Positions 1 to 8,784 of a stretch of DNA of 64,000 bases are shown piece by piece (the first letter of the stretch is position 1; every line of letters starts with the position of its first letter). Source of the DNA: Pseudomonas mendocina (GTDB taxonomy: Bacteria > Pseudomonadota > Gammaproteobacteria > Pseudomonadales > Pseudomonadaceae); the NCBI RefSeq assembly GCF_003008615.1, contig NZ_CP027657.1:5518001-5582000 (forward strand), given 5' to 3'. The position numbers and the translations under genes are program-made. Under the pieces are notes generated by a model. That model worked only from the letters and a program-made list of their open reading frames with translations. It was not told the DNA's origin and did not search any database.

Positions 1-674
<674 letters not shown>

Positions 675-750
675 GAGGCCGGCACGCACGCGCGCCATCG
701 GCTCACTACCTACCTTGCGTTGCCCCAACCACAGCAACGAGGAAAACATC

Positions 751-1881
751 ATGAGTCTCGACATCTTCTGGTTCCTGCCCACCTCCGGCGACACCCGCTA
801 CCTCGGTCACTCCGGCAGTGGTCGCCCGGCCACCAACGCCTACATGCGGCAGATCGCCGTGGCCGCCGACCAGCTCGGCTACGATGGCTTGCTGATCCCC
901 ACCGGCGCCAGTTGCCTCGATCCCTGGGTCACCGCTGCCAGCCTGGTGCCGGTCACCCAGCGCATCAAGCTGCTGGTGGCGCTGCGCACCTCCCTGGGCA
1001 ACCCCACCGCTTCGGCCCGCCAGGCCGCCAGCCTGGATCAGGCCAGCGGCGGTCGCCTGCTGCTCAACGTGGTGCCCGGCGGCGATGCCACCGAACTGGA
1101 AGCCGACGGCGTATTCCTCGCCCACGACGAGCGCTACGAAGCATCCGATGAATTCCTCAGCATCTGGCGCCGCCTGCTACAGGGCGAGAAGGTCGACTTC
1201 GACGGCAAGCACCTCAAGGTGCGCGGCGCGCAGAACTTCTTCGAGCCGGTGCAGAAACCCTATCCGCCACTGTACTTCGGCGGCTCCTCCCCTGCCGCCC
1301 ACGAACTGGCGGCCAAGCACGTCGACGCCTACCTGACCTGGGGCGAACCACCGGCCGCCGTGGCCGAGAAGATCGCCGATGTTCGCGCTCGCGCCGCCAA
1401 GCATGGTCGCAGCGTACGCTTCGGCGTGCGCCTGCACGTGATCGTGCGCGAAACCAACGAGAAGGCCTGGGCCGCCGCCGACGAGCTGATCAGTCATCTG
1501 GACGACGCCACCATCGCCGCTGCCCAGGCCAACTACGCCAAGATGGACTCAGAAGGCCAACGGCGCATGGCCGCGCTGCACGGTGGCGACCGCAACAAAC
1601 TGGAAGTCGCACCCAACCTCTGGGCCGGTGTCGGCCTGGTGCGCGGCGGCGCTGGCACCGCGCTCGTGGGAGACCCGGAAACGGTCGCTGCACGCCTGCT
1701 GGAATACGCGGATCTGGGCGTCGACAGCTTCGTGCTGTCCGGCTACCCGCACCTGGAAGAAGCCTACCGCTTCGCCGAACTGGTGTTCCCGCTGCTGCCC
1801 GGCAAGGGCAAGGTCACCGTCGAAGGCGCGTTCACCGGTGGTGCGTTCGACGTGCGTGCCGGCCAGGAGAAAGTCGCATGA
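751..1881 (+). CDS. ssuD: FMNH2-dependent alkanesulfonate monooxygenase
   Basis: A 376-residue LLM-class flavin monooxygenase that aligns by eye with SsuD (about 380 residues) over its whole length. The N-terminus [11 protein letters not shown], the LIPTG segment, [25 protein letters not shown], and the C-terminal [19 protein letters not shown] and [16 protein letters not shown] are all SsuD hallmarks. The enzyme oxidises C1-C14 alkanesulfonates with reduced FMN and O2, giving the aldehyde and sulfite in the cytoplasm. The ATG at 751 was chosen because it restores the canonical SsuD N-terminus; an upstream in-frame codon would add 12 unrelated residues. No ssuE flavin reductase or ssuABC transporter is adjacent, so FMNH2 must come from elsewhere. 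The stop overlaps the next start (ATGA), implying translational coupling. Confidence 0.93.
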   Translation: MSLDIFWFLPTSGDTRYLGHSGSGRPATNAYMRQIAVAADQLGYDGLLIPTGASCLDPWVTAASLVPVTQRIKLLVALRTSLGNPTASARQAASLDQASGGRLLLNVVPGGDATELEADGVFLAHDERYEASDEFLSIWRRLLQGEKVDFDGKHLKVRGAQNFFEPVQKPYPPLYFGGSSPAAHELAAKHVDAYLTWGEPPAAVAEKIADVRARAAKHGRSVRFGVRLHVIVRETNEKAWAAADELISHLDDATIAAAQANYAKMDSEGQRRMAALHGGDRNKLEVAPNLWAGVGLVRGGAGTALVGDPETVAARLLEYADLGVDSFVLSGYPHLEEAYRFAELVFPLLPGKGKVTVEGAFTGGAFDVRAGQEKVA

Positions 1882-2726
1882 AGGTCATCGACCTGCGCTG
1901 CCGCCCGGCCTACCTGCACCCCTTCTTCGGTGGCGTACCCGGCTCGCCTGAACATGACGTCGCCCGCTGGCTCAATCGCCGCGTCGGCACCCGAGGGGCG
2001 GACAACCACTTCGAGCGCTCGCTGACGCCCGAAGGCTTTCTCGCCGAAGTACGCGAGGCTGGCCTGCACAAGGCCGTGGTGGTTGGCCGGCACACGCCGA
2101 GCCAGCACCTGCCCAACGATACGATCCACGGCATCGTCCATGGCCACGACGAACTGCTCGGTATCGCCGCCGTGGAGCCGGCATTGCAGGGTATCGAAGG
2201 CGCACTGAAGGAAATCGACCGCGCCATCGACGTGCTCGGCCTGGCCGGCATCGACCTGGAACCCGGCTTCGGCGACCCGGCGCGGCACCCGGACGATGCG
2301 CTGTACTGGCCGATCTACGAGCATCTGCAGAAGCGCGGCATACCGCTGTTTCTGATGAGCGGCCCGACCACGCCGGATCCGAGCTACAACGACCCCGCGC
2401 GCCTGGCCGCCGTCGCCCGTGCGTTTCCAACGCTCAAGATCGTGGTCTACCACGGCTACTGGCCCAACGTGCAGCAGGCCATTGGCGTGGCCTTCCGCTA
2501 CGAGAACATCCACCTGGTGCCGGACATGTACCTGTTCCTGCCCGGCAGCGAAGGCTACGTGCAAGCCGCCAATGGCTTCCTCGCCGAACAGTTGCTGTTC
2601 GGCTCGTCCTACACCTTCCGCCCGATCCGCCAGAGCATCGAGGATGCCCAGCGCCTGGGGCTCAAGGACGAGGTGGTGGAGAAGTTCTTCAGTGGCAATG
2701 CCGAGCGCTTGTTCGGGTTCGCTTGA
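1878..2726 (+). CDS. Amidohydrolase-family (ACMSD-like TIM barrel) protein coupled to ssuD
   Basis: A 282-residue protein of the amidohydrolase 2 type. Recognisable pieces are the N-terminal strand MKVIDLR, the middle strand [10 protein letters not shown], the YHGYWP segment where a metal-binding His is expected, the late FGSSYTFRP and the C-terminal [12 protein letters not shown] (the NA-R-LF ending is typical). The usual N-terminal D-x-H metal motif is replaced by D-L-R, so the metal site may be reduced. The ATG overlaps the ssuD stop by 4 bases, so the two are almost certainly co-translated. The protein may act on the carbon skeleton left after sulfonate oxidation or on a sulfonated substrate; its real reaction is unknown. 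Confidence 0.8.
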   Translation: MKVIDLRCRPAYLHPFFGGVPGSPEHDVARWLNRRVGTRGADNHFERSLTPEGFLAEVREAGLHKAVVVGRHTPSQHLPNDTIHGIVHGHDELLGIAAVEPALQGIEGALKEIDRAIDVLGLAGIDLEPGFGDPARHPDDALYWPIYEHLQKRGIPLFLMSGPTTPDPSYNDPARLAAVARAFPTLKIVVYHGYWPNVQQAIGVAFRYENIHLVPDMYLFLPGSEGYVQAANGFLAEQLLFGSSYTFRPIRQSIEDAQRLGLKDEVVEKFFSGNAERLFGFA

Positions 2727-2794
2727 GAAAGTGGGCGTTGGCGGGCAAGGAATTATCCGCAGCACCGCCAGCGCCTGGGTAAACTGCCGAGCCT

Positions 2795-3538
2795 ATGACC
2801 GACCCTCCCACACTGCTGACCTGCCTGCTGTTTCTCGCCATCGCCCTGCTCTATGCCTGCGCGGGCCAGGCAGGTGCCTCCGGTTACATCGCGGTCATGG
2901 CCCTGTTGGGCTATGCACCCGAGAGCATCAAACCCACGGCACTTATCCTCAACACCCTGGTTTCCCTGGTGGTGAGCTGGCGCTTCGTCAAGGACAAGCA
3001 CTTCGACTGGCCGCTATTCTGGCCCTTCGCACTTGGCGCCCTGCCCCTGGCGTTGCTTGGCGGCTACCTGACCCTGCCGCAACAGTGGTTCGAATATCTA
3101 CTGGGCATGCTTCTGCTGATCGCGGGCGGCCTGTCTTTTCTGCGCAAGCCCAGCACCGAAATCCAGCCGCAACCGCCGCGCCGGAGCGTTGCCTATGCCT
3201 GGGGCGCGCTGATCGGCCTGATGTCTGGCCTGACTGGCGTAGGCGGTGGCGTACTGATTACGCCACTACTGCTGTTCTTCAACTGGTCGGGGGTGCGAAC
3301 CGCAGCGTCTGTCTCTGCACTGTTTATCCTGCTCAACTCAGTCGTCGCCCTGATTGGCCACTGGAGTGCGACTTCCTTTTACCTGCCCGAGGGCATTGGC
3401 GTGCTCGCCGTGATGGCGGTTGCCGGCGGCCTGCTCGGCGCCCGCCTGAGTAGCCGGGTGCTCACGCCCAGCCAGATCCGACTGGTGCTGGGCGTGATAC
3501 TGATCGTGGCCGGCCTCAAGTTGATTGCTTTCGCATGA
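2795..3538 (+). CDS. TauE/SafE-family sulfite/anion exporter
   Basis: A 247-residue, very hydrophobic protein with about eight predicted membrane segments arranged as two repeats, as in the TauE/SafE (DUF81) family. The signature region GLMSGLTGVGGGVLITPLLL begins the second half. It lies 68 bases after the SsuD-amidohydrolase pair on the same strand and may share their transcript. Known members export sulfite, sulfoacetate or related anions. Next to a sulfite-releasing monooxygenase, the reasonable inference is removal of excess sulfite across the inner membrane. It converges with the following minus-strand gene with no base between the two stop codons. Confidence 0.85.
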   Translation: MTDPPTLLTCLLFLAIALLYACAGQAGASGYIAVMALLGYAPESIKPTALILNTLVSLVVSWRFVKDKHFDWPLFWPFALGALPLALLGGYLTLPQQWFEYLLGMLLLIAGGLSFLRKPSTEIQPQPPRRSVAYAWGALIGLMSGLTGVGGGVLITPLLLFFNWSGVRTAASVSALFILLNSVVALIGHWSATSFYLPEGIGVLAVMAVAGGLLGARLSSRVLTPSQIRLVLGVILIVAGLKLIAFA

Positions 3539-4153
3539 TCAACCGTGATCCATATCTGACGCCACGCTAAGCACGTGCGCAACATCGACCACCGTCATCC
3601 CCGCTCGCCTGCCCGCCTCGATACCTTGCGGACTGTCCTCGAACACCAGGCATCGCGGGGCTGGTAGCGCCAGGCACCTGGCCGCTTGCAGGAAGAGCTC
3701 GGGCCGGGGTTTGGCGACGCCGACATCGTCGAAGGTCACCACGCCATCGAATAGGTCGTGCAGACCCAATCTACGCAGGGAGGCCAGGACGATCTGCCGC
3801 GAGCCGCCGGAAGCCACCGCCAGCGGCTTGCTGCCGTAGAACCGGCGCACGATGGCGGTGACCGGGGTCAGTTCGCGCAGCTGATCCAGGCCCTCCAGAT
3901 AGGCTTGCCGCATTCGCCGGACGACGTTCTGGCGATCCACCGTCACCCCGTACTCACGTTCGAAGGCATCGATCAGCACGTTCTCGGACAGGCCGCTGCG
4001 CTGCGCGTGCCAGTGTCTGTCGAGGTCGATGCCCGGTGACGCAAAGCCCTCCACCCAGGCCTGCCGGTACAGTTCGACATTGTCCAGCAGGGTGCCGTCG
4101 CAATCGAAGACAATGCCCTCGGCCTCGGCCAGCAGCGCCTCAAGTGCCAACAT
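3539..4153 (-). CDS. HAD-superfamily phosphatase (subfamily IA, phosphoglucomutase-like)
   Basis: A 204-residue HAD hydrolase: motif I VFDCDGTLLDN near residue 16, cap helices to about residue 80, motif II AVASGGS, motif III around KPRPELF and motif IV VFEDSPQG. The pattern matches small sugar-phosphate or nucleotide phosphatases. The ATG at 4153 was preferred over one at 4162 because AGGAGG sits directly against the latter but 9 bases before the former. Its start overlaps the end of the GntR gene by 14 bases, so it is the last gene of that run. The substrate is probably the phosphorylated compound handled by the same operon, but cannot be read from sequence. Confidence 0.85.
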   Translation of the reverse strand: MLALEALLAEAEGIVFDCDGTLLDNVELYRQAWVEGFASPGIDLDRHWHAQRSGLSENVLIDAFEREYGVTVDRQNVVRRMRQAYLEGLDQLRELTPVTAIVRRFYGSKPLAVASGGSRQIVLASLRRLGLHDLFDGVVTFDDVGVAKPRPELFLQAARCLALPAPRCLVFEDSPQGIEAGRRAGMTVVDVAHVLSVASDMDHG

Positions 4154-4934
4154 CCAACCCATCCTCCTGGTACTGGGTTGCCACCACGACAGCCAACGCA
4201 TCGGGCCGCCAGAACTCCTGGTCGAACTCGACCGCCTGCCCCTGCTCGCCATAGCAAAGCCGCTCGATGCAAAAACTGCTGGAAGCGGACGAGTACTGCA
4301 GCAGCTCGGCCTGCTGCTCATCCAGCGGTTCCGGGCGCATCAACAACTCGCAGCGCGATTGCACGCGGCCGAAACGCTCGCGCAGCTGACTGGTGAGGGA
4401 TCCATCGAGATCCGCCGACAACAGTTGCGGGCACCAGCTGGCCCGCAAATAGTTGCGTTCCAGCAGTACCGGTCGCTGATCGACCCAACGCCGGCGCAGC
4501 AGGTAGAACACCGGCTCCTCCGGATGATCCAGGCCCATGCGCTTGGCCAGCCAGGCGCCGGCCGAACGCAGCTCGGCATGCAGGCATTCGGTGCGCGGTA
4601 CGCGCCCCTGGGCGCGGACATAGTCCATAAAACCGGTGATGCGCGTGGGGTCGTAACGAATCCGTGGCGGACTGACATACCAGCCACGGCGGTTCTGTCG
4701 GTAGATCAGGCCATCGGTCTCCAGCAGTTGCAGGGCCTGGCGCAGGGTGACCCGGGTACAGCCGAAACGCTCGGCCATCTCCCGCTCGGGCGGCAACTGG
4801 CTTTCGCCAGGCAGGACGCCCTGGGCCAGGTCGCTGACCAGCTGATCGCGGATGCGCAGATAGTGCGGCTGGATGGCACGCACCTGAATGGGCGGCTGGT
4901 TCTCGCAGATGAAACCTGTGGGCGACGCGCTCAT
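4140..4934 (-). CDS. GntR-family regulator with UTRA effector domain (HutC/PhnF subfamily)
   Basis: A 264-residue regulator. Residues about 20-90 form the winged helix of GntR proteins (YLRIRDQLVSDLAQG, then LPPEREMAERFGCTRVTLRQALQLLETDGLIYR). The rest is a UTRA ligand-binding domain with the typical VFYLLRRRWVDQRPVLLERNYL segment. HutC-type members bind GT-N-TA-N-AC sites; a perfect one (GTATATAC) lies upstream of the binding-protein gene at the head of this minus-strand run (11790-11801). The start at 4934 overlaps the stop of the preceding short frame (ATGA). It is likely an autoregulatory repressor released by a pathway ligand; the ligand is unknown. Confidence 0.88.
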   Translation of the reverse strand: MSASPTGFICENQPPIQVRAIQPHYLRIRDQLVSDLAQGVLPGESQLPPEREMAERFGCTRVTLRQALQLLETDGLIYRQNRRGWYVSPPRIRYDPTRITGFMDYVRAQGRVPRTECLHAELRSAGAWLAKRMGLDHPEEPVFYLLRRRWVDQRPVLLERNYLRASWCPQLLSADLDGSLTSQLRERFGRVQSRCELLMRPEPLDEQQAELLQYSSASSSFCIERLCYGEQGQAVEFDQEFWRPDALAVVVATQYQEDGLDVGT

Positions 4935-5059
4935 CACGGGTGCCCCCTCAGGTTCATGCGGTGCGCCTGGCTGTGCGGATGCCGCCACAGCCCGGCAGCC
5001 GTGTGGCTGACCGTGTTCTGGCGCAGACCGTTGAGGCGAATGCGCTTGGGTAGGCTCAT
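4934..5059 (-). pseudogene. N-terminal stump of an NtaA/SnaA/DszA-type LLM flavin monooxygenase
   Basis: A 41-codon frame that starts in the pnuC stop (ATGA overlap) and ends in the GntR start (ATGA overlap). Its sequence reads as the first 35-40 residues of a two-component FMN monooxygenase of the NtaA family: a K-R-I-R-L-N-G start, then N-T-V-S-H and GLWRHP followed by a short region leading to where the first barrel helix should begin. Full proteins are about 440-460 residues, so more than 90 percent is missing. The frame stops exactly at the regulator, which suggests a deletion fused a once-present monooxygenase gene to its regulator. It could still be translated as a coupling peptide. 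The match is by eye only. Confidence 0.55.
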
Positions 5060-5649
5060 AAGGCTGGCTCCGCAACGGCCTGGCTGCCTTCCTGGGCGAG
5101 CAGATCCTTGCGCCAGGCATGCAAGCCATAGCAGGCGAGGATCACGAAGCCCGCGTACAAGGCCGCCGTGAGCTGCAGGTCTTTGTAGGTGAACAGGCCG
5201 ACATAGGCGATATCCAGCACGATCCACAGCCACCAGCTGGCGACGTACTTGCGCGCCGCCCAGATGCTCGCCAGCAGGCTGAAGGCCGTCAGCAGTGCAT
5301 CCAGCCAGGGCACCGAAGCATCGGTGTAATGGTGCATCACGGCACCGAGCAGCAGCGCGACCAGCCCTGCGACGAGCGCGCCGAGCAACGCCTCGTGGCG
5401 TGGCAGGCGCCCGACGCGAACCTTGCCAGCCTCGCTGCGGCCGGTGCTCCAGCGCCACCAGCCATAGCCTTGCAGCACGGCGAAAATCAGTTGCAGGAGC
5501 ATGTCCGAATACAGCTTCACGCCAAAGAAAATCCAGGCGTACAACAGTACGGCGACGACGCTGACCGGCCAGCACCAGCGGATGCGCTGGGCGGTCAGCC
5601 AGACGCCGAGGATATTGATCAGCACGGCGATGATTTCCAGTGACGACAT
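5056..5649 (-). CDS. pnuC: PnuC-family nucleoside/vitamin transporter (nicotinamide riboside type)
   Basis: A 197-residue inner membrane protein with about seven hydrophobic segments. It carries the PnuC landmarks QGYGWWRWS in the first half and a WLWIVLDIAYVGLFTYKDLQLTA-like stretch in the second (residues about 140-165). PnuC proteins are facilitators for nicotinamide riboside; close relatives (PnuT, PnuX) carry thiamine or riboflavin, trapped by phosphorylation inside the cell. ATG 5649 has a purine-rich AAGGGG upstream and gives a normal N-terminus. Directly upstream in the operon are a periplasmic phosphatase and a TonB receptor, so this is likely the inner-membrane step of the same uptake route. 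No nadR-type kinase is adjacent. Confidence 0.88.
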   Translation of the reverse strand: MSSLEIIAVLINILGVWLTAQRIRWCWPVSVVAVLLYAWIFFGVKLYSDMLLQLIFAVLQGYGWWRWSTGRSEAGKVRVGRLPRHEALLGALVAGLVALLLGAVMHHYTDASVPWLDALLTAFSLLASIWAARKYVASWWLWIVLDIAYVGLFTYKDLQLTAALYAGFVILACYGLHAWRKDLLAQEGSQAVAEPAL

Positions 5650-5695
5650 CAGTGTGTGCCCCTTTGCAAATGGCCGTGGATAGTTGCGTTCGGGG

Positions 5696-6523
5696 TCATT
5701 GTCGCGGCTCCAGAACCTGATGTTTGAGTGCCCGCTTGCGAGCCGGTGGCAGCTCTTCACGATCCTCGTATGGCGCGCTGTACCAGGCCCCGTAGGTAGG
5801 GTTGGGCAGCAGGAACCAGCGCTCTCCCAGCCAGCTCAGGTAGGGTGCCGCCGCCTGATCCTGCGCTGCGCGCTGATTGGCACTGGCTGCGACCAGGTCG
5901 CCGAAACTGTCACCTACCAGCATCAGCACGCGAGCGCGCTGACCAACCCACTGGCGCCGGCAGGTCTTGTCCGAACCCTCGGCCTGGCAGCCGCCCACCG
6001 CAGTGCCCGCGGTGAGAATCTGCTCGACGTTGGCAATCGGAAAGCCCTCGCGCCGCAGGTTGGCCAGGGTCGCCTGCTCCTGCCCTGGCTCACGGTTAGT
6101 CAGGTAGTAAACCGTCACGCCAAGCGCATCCGCCCGCGCCAGGAACGCCTGGGCGCCCGGCAAGGCCGGCGCCTCGCCACGTTCCACCCAACGCATCCAG
6201 GCCGGGTAGTCGTAAGGCGCATTGGCCACGACCATCCGGGCGTTGAGCGAGGTGTTGTCCAGCAACGTCTCGTCGATATCGACAATCAGCGCTGGCGGCA
6301 AACCCTGCAAATCACGCGGGGGCTGCGGTAGAGCATCCCACTGCGGATCGGCTAGCGCCGTCGGTAACTGCCGCGTGGCGCTAGCGAATACCTGTTGATA
6401 GATCAGGTCGTGCTCGATGGCGGTTTGGCTCCACAGCACGGCGTCGAGCTGGTCGTTGGCCGGCGGGTGCTGCTGGCAGGCCGCCAACAGCACGCTCAGA
6501 AAAATCACACTTGGAATACGCAT
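5696..6523 (-). CDS. Lipoprotein e(P4)-family acid phosphatase / 5'-nucleotidase (HAD IIIB)
   Basis: A 275-residue lipoprotein: signal sequence with lipobox LLAAC (Cys about residue 16), then the class B/IIIB HAD fold. Motif I is LIVDIDETLLDN (catalytic Asp pair), motif II YYLTNRE and motif IV VGDSFGDL. These are the features of the e(P4) family, which in Haemophilus strips phosphate from NMN in the periplasm so that nicotinamide riboside can enter. Its Shine-Dalgarno (GAGGAG) overlaps the stop of the TonB receptor gene 10 bases upstream, and pnuC follows 46 bases downstream. The operon therefore links outer-membrane uptake, dephosphorylation and inner-membrane transport. Phosphatase activity is well supported; the substrate is inferred. 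Confidence 0.87.
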   Translation of the reverse strand: MRIPSVIFLSVLLAACQQHPPANDQLDAVLWSQTAIEHDLIYQQVFASATRQLPTALADPQWDALPQPPRDLQGLPPALIVDIDETLLDNTSLNARMVVANAPYDYPAWMRWVERGEAPALPGAQAFLARADALGVTVYYLTNREPGQEQATLANLRREGFPIANVEQILTAGTAVGGCQAEGSDKTCRRQWVGQRARVLMLVGDSFGDLVAASANQRAAQDQAAAPYLSWLGERWFLLPNPTYGAWYSAPYEDREELPPARKRALKHQVLEPRQ

Positions 6524-6533
6524 CGCGCGCTCC

Positions 6534-8681
6534 TCAGAAGTTCACGGTGGCAGCCAGGCGAGCGGTACGCGGAGCCCCCTGGAACAGGTAGCCGTCGCCC
6601 ATGAACTCGCCGACATCGCGCCAGTAACGCTTATCGAAGAGGTTGTCCACGCTGAGCCGGAATACCGTCTCGTAGCCTTCGAAGCGCATGGTGTAGCGGC
6701 CACCCAGATCGAACACGGCATAGTCCTCGACCTTCACCTGGCCAGCGTGATTGGCGTACTTGCTGCCGCTGTACTGCACGCCGCCGAGCAGCGCCAGGCC
6801 GTCAACGCCAGGTACGCGGTAGTCGAAGGACAGGCTGCCGCGCAGCTTCGGCACGTTGATCGCCTGATGCCCCTCGTACGCTTCGGTGCCGCTGCCGGTG
6901 ACCCGTGCGCGAATCGCCGCAGCGCTGGCCGAGAGCTGCAGGCGATCGGTCAACCAACCGCTGGCCGACACTTCCAGGCCGGTGTTCTGCTGTTCGCCCT
7001 GTGCCACAAAGGTGAAGGTGCCATCGTCGTTCGGCCGCGTGTACTGGTGGTCTCGCTCGATGCGGAACAGCGCAACGCTGGCGCTGGCGCGCTGCCAGTC
7101 GCGCTTGATGCCCAGTTCCAGCTGGCGCGACTCGGTCGGTGGCAGGATCTGGTCGGCGTTGCTGGCGAACCAGGACGCCTCGCCACCCAGCGACAGGCCC
7201 TTGCTGTAGCGGGTGTAGAGGGAGATGTCCTCGCGGGGCTTGTAGATCAGCGCCACGTTGGGTAGGAACTCGGTGCGCTGGGTATGGCGCGTCACCGCGC
7301 CTTGGTCGTCGTAGGTTTCTTCGTCCAGGCGTACCAGGCGCCCGCCGAGCACGGTTTGCCACTGTTCGTTGAAGCTGATCCGATCGTTGAAGAACAGGCC
7401 GTACTGGCGACTGTCGAGACGCCGGTACTTGTCACCCAGCGGCACGCTGGTCGGCTCGAAGTCGACCGCCGGCTGATAGATGTTGCCAGTACCGATCCAT
7501 TCGTTGACCGAGCTGCGTCGTTCGACGATACGGCGCAGGGCGCTGCTGCCAACTGTCATCTGGTGCTGCAGGGTGCCGGTCTGGAAGCGGCCGCTAAGAG
7601 CGACCTCCAGCTCGTCATTCCAGCGCGTGTCGTCAGGGCTGCGGTAGTCGGAAACGTCGTAGTCACCCTCGGCGCTGAAGTAGTTCGCCACGTCCTGACC
7701 AGCGCAGCTGGCGGCGCCGTAGCAACCCCAGGCGAAGGTGCTGTAGTCGTCGATCACCACGTGACTGCGGGCTGCGCTTACCGAGCCGACCCAGGCATCG
7801 CTGAAGCGGTACTCGAAGCGGCCGTTGGCGTTGAGCGAGTCGATGGTTACCGGCTTGGCCCAGCTCTGATGGGCGAGCTTGTCCTTAGGGTCGATGCCAC
7901 GCGGTATCTTGCTGCCGCCCAGCAGCTGGTAGCCGGGCACCGAGGTCTGCTCGCGCTGCTGATATTCCACATCTAGCTGCAGCAGGGCATTGGGGCTGAT
8001 GTTCCAGTCGAATGCCAGGGAGAGGAAGTCGCGCTTGCCATCGGAATGATCGACGTAGGAGCGAATGTCCTCGTGGGCCAGGTTGGCGCGCAGGCCGAAC
8101 TGCCGCTCGCTGCCGAACCAGCCGCCGACGTCGGTGGCGATATAGCGCTCGCCCTGCTCGTTGGTGGAGACCGTCACCGAGCGCACATCATCAGGGCGTT
8201 TGGTCACGTAGTTGACCAGCCCACCAGGCTCGGAAACCCCGCTCTGCAGGCCGGCCAGGCCTTTGAGCAGCTCGACCTGCTGCTTGTTCTCCAGCGCCAC
8301 GTTCTGCTCGCCGGTGATGGTGCGGCCATTGATCTTGTAGCTGCTCGCGGCATTGAGTGAGAAACCACGAACCACGAAGTTCTCGTAGTAGCCGACGGGT
8401 GCGTAGCTGTCGCCTACCGAGGCGTCATTCTTCAGCACCTCGCTGAGCAGCTTGGCCTGCTGGTCTTCCAGCATCTGCTGAGTGACCACCGAGATCGAGG
8501 CGGGCGTATCGCGCAGCGGCGCGTCATCGCCGCCGACGGCGGCGTGCTTGGCCTGGTAACTATCGGCTCGCTCGCCCGTGACAGTGACGGCATCGAGCTG
8601 GGTAGCCTCATTGGCCCAGACCAGCGAAGGACTCAGCGCCAGGGCCAGCAGGCTGAAGGTGAAACGGTTGCGGTACTGCAT
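6534..8681 (-). CDS. TonB-dependent outer-membrane receptor (siderophore-receptor-like)
   Basis: A 715-residue outer-membrane receptor. The signal peptide ends near VWA, followed by a TonB box-like DAVTVTG at about residue 30. The plug domain has IRGF-like VVRGFSLNAAS and the GLAGLQSG-SEPGGLVNYVTKRP loop. The 22-stranded barrel ends in the terminal aromatic RLAATVNF. Overall it resembles FhuA/FpvA-type receptors. Its operon partners are a nucleotidase lipoprotein and PnuC rather than siderophore genes, so the ligand may be a phosphorylated vitamin or nucleotide. Nothing resembling a TPP or cobalamin riboswitch was seen in the 103 bases upstream. The receptor class is certain; the ligand is open. 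Confidence 0.9.
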   Translation of the reverse strand: MQYRNRFTFSLLALALSPSLVWANEATQLDAVTVTGERADSYQAKHAAVGGDDAPLRDTPASISVVTQQMLEDQQAKLLSEVLKNDASVGDSYAPVGYYENFVVRGFSLNAASSYKINGRTITGEQNVALENKQQVELLKGLAGLQSGVSEPGGLVNYVTKRPDDVRSVTVSTNEQGERYIATDVGGWFGSERQFGLRANLAHEDIRSYVDHSDGKRDFLSLAFDWNISPNALLQLDVEYQQREQTSVPGYQLLGGSKIPRGIDPKDKLAHQSWAKPVTIDSLNANGRFEYRFSDAWVGSVSAARSHVVIDDYSTFAWGCYGAASCAGQDVANYFSAEGDYDVSDYRSPDDTRWNDELEVALSGRFQTGTLQHQMTVGSSALRRIVERRSSVNEWIGTGNIYQPAVDFEPTSVPLGDKYRRLDSRQYGLFFNDRISFNEQWQTVLGGRLVRLDEETYDDQGAVTRHTQRTEFLPNVALIYKPREDISLYTRYSKGLSLGGEASWFASNADQILPPTESRQLELGIKRDWQRASASVALFRIERDHQYTRPNDDGTFTFVAQGEQQNTGLEVSASGWLTDRLQLSASAAAIRARVTGSGTEAYEGHQAINVPKLRGSLSFDYRVPGVDGLALLGGVQYSGSKYANHAGQVKVEDYAVFDLGGRYTMRFEGYETVFRLSVDNLFDKRYWRDVGEFMGDGYLFQGAPRTARLAATVNF

Positions 8682-8784
8682 GAGCGAACTCCTTGATGGC
8701 TACATGCGCCAGGGCGGCCGGACATGGGGCGACCGCACCTGTGCTGGACGAGCCTGCGACTAAAAGGCTAATTGGCCAGAGGCC

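Noticed and set aside
675..750. Sigma-54 promoter upstream of ssuD
   Set aside because: GGCACGCACGCGCGC has the GG and GC spacing but a poor -12 half (CGCGC in place of TTGC), too weak to claim.
4934..5575. Long minus-strand frame of 213 codons overlapping pnuC
   Set aside because: Most of it is a shadow of pnuC in another frame; only the last 41 codons, from the ATG at 5059, look like protein.
8682..8784. TPP or cobalamin riboswitch before the TonB receptor
   Set aside because: The conserved riboswitch boxes (CTGAGA, ACCC-TTTGAACCTGA or GCC-ACTG types) are absent and the region is only 103 bases.
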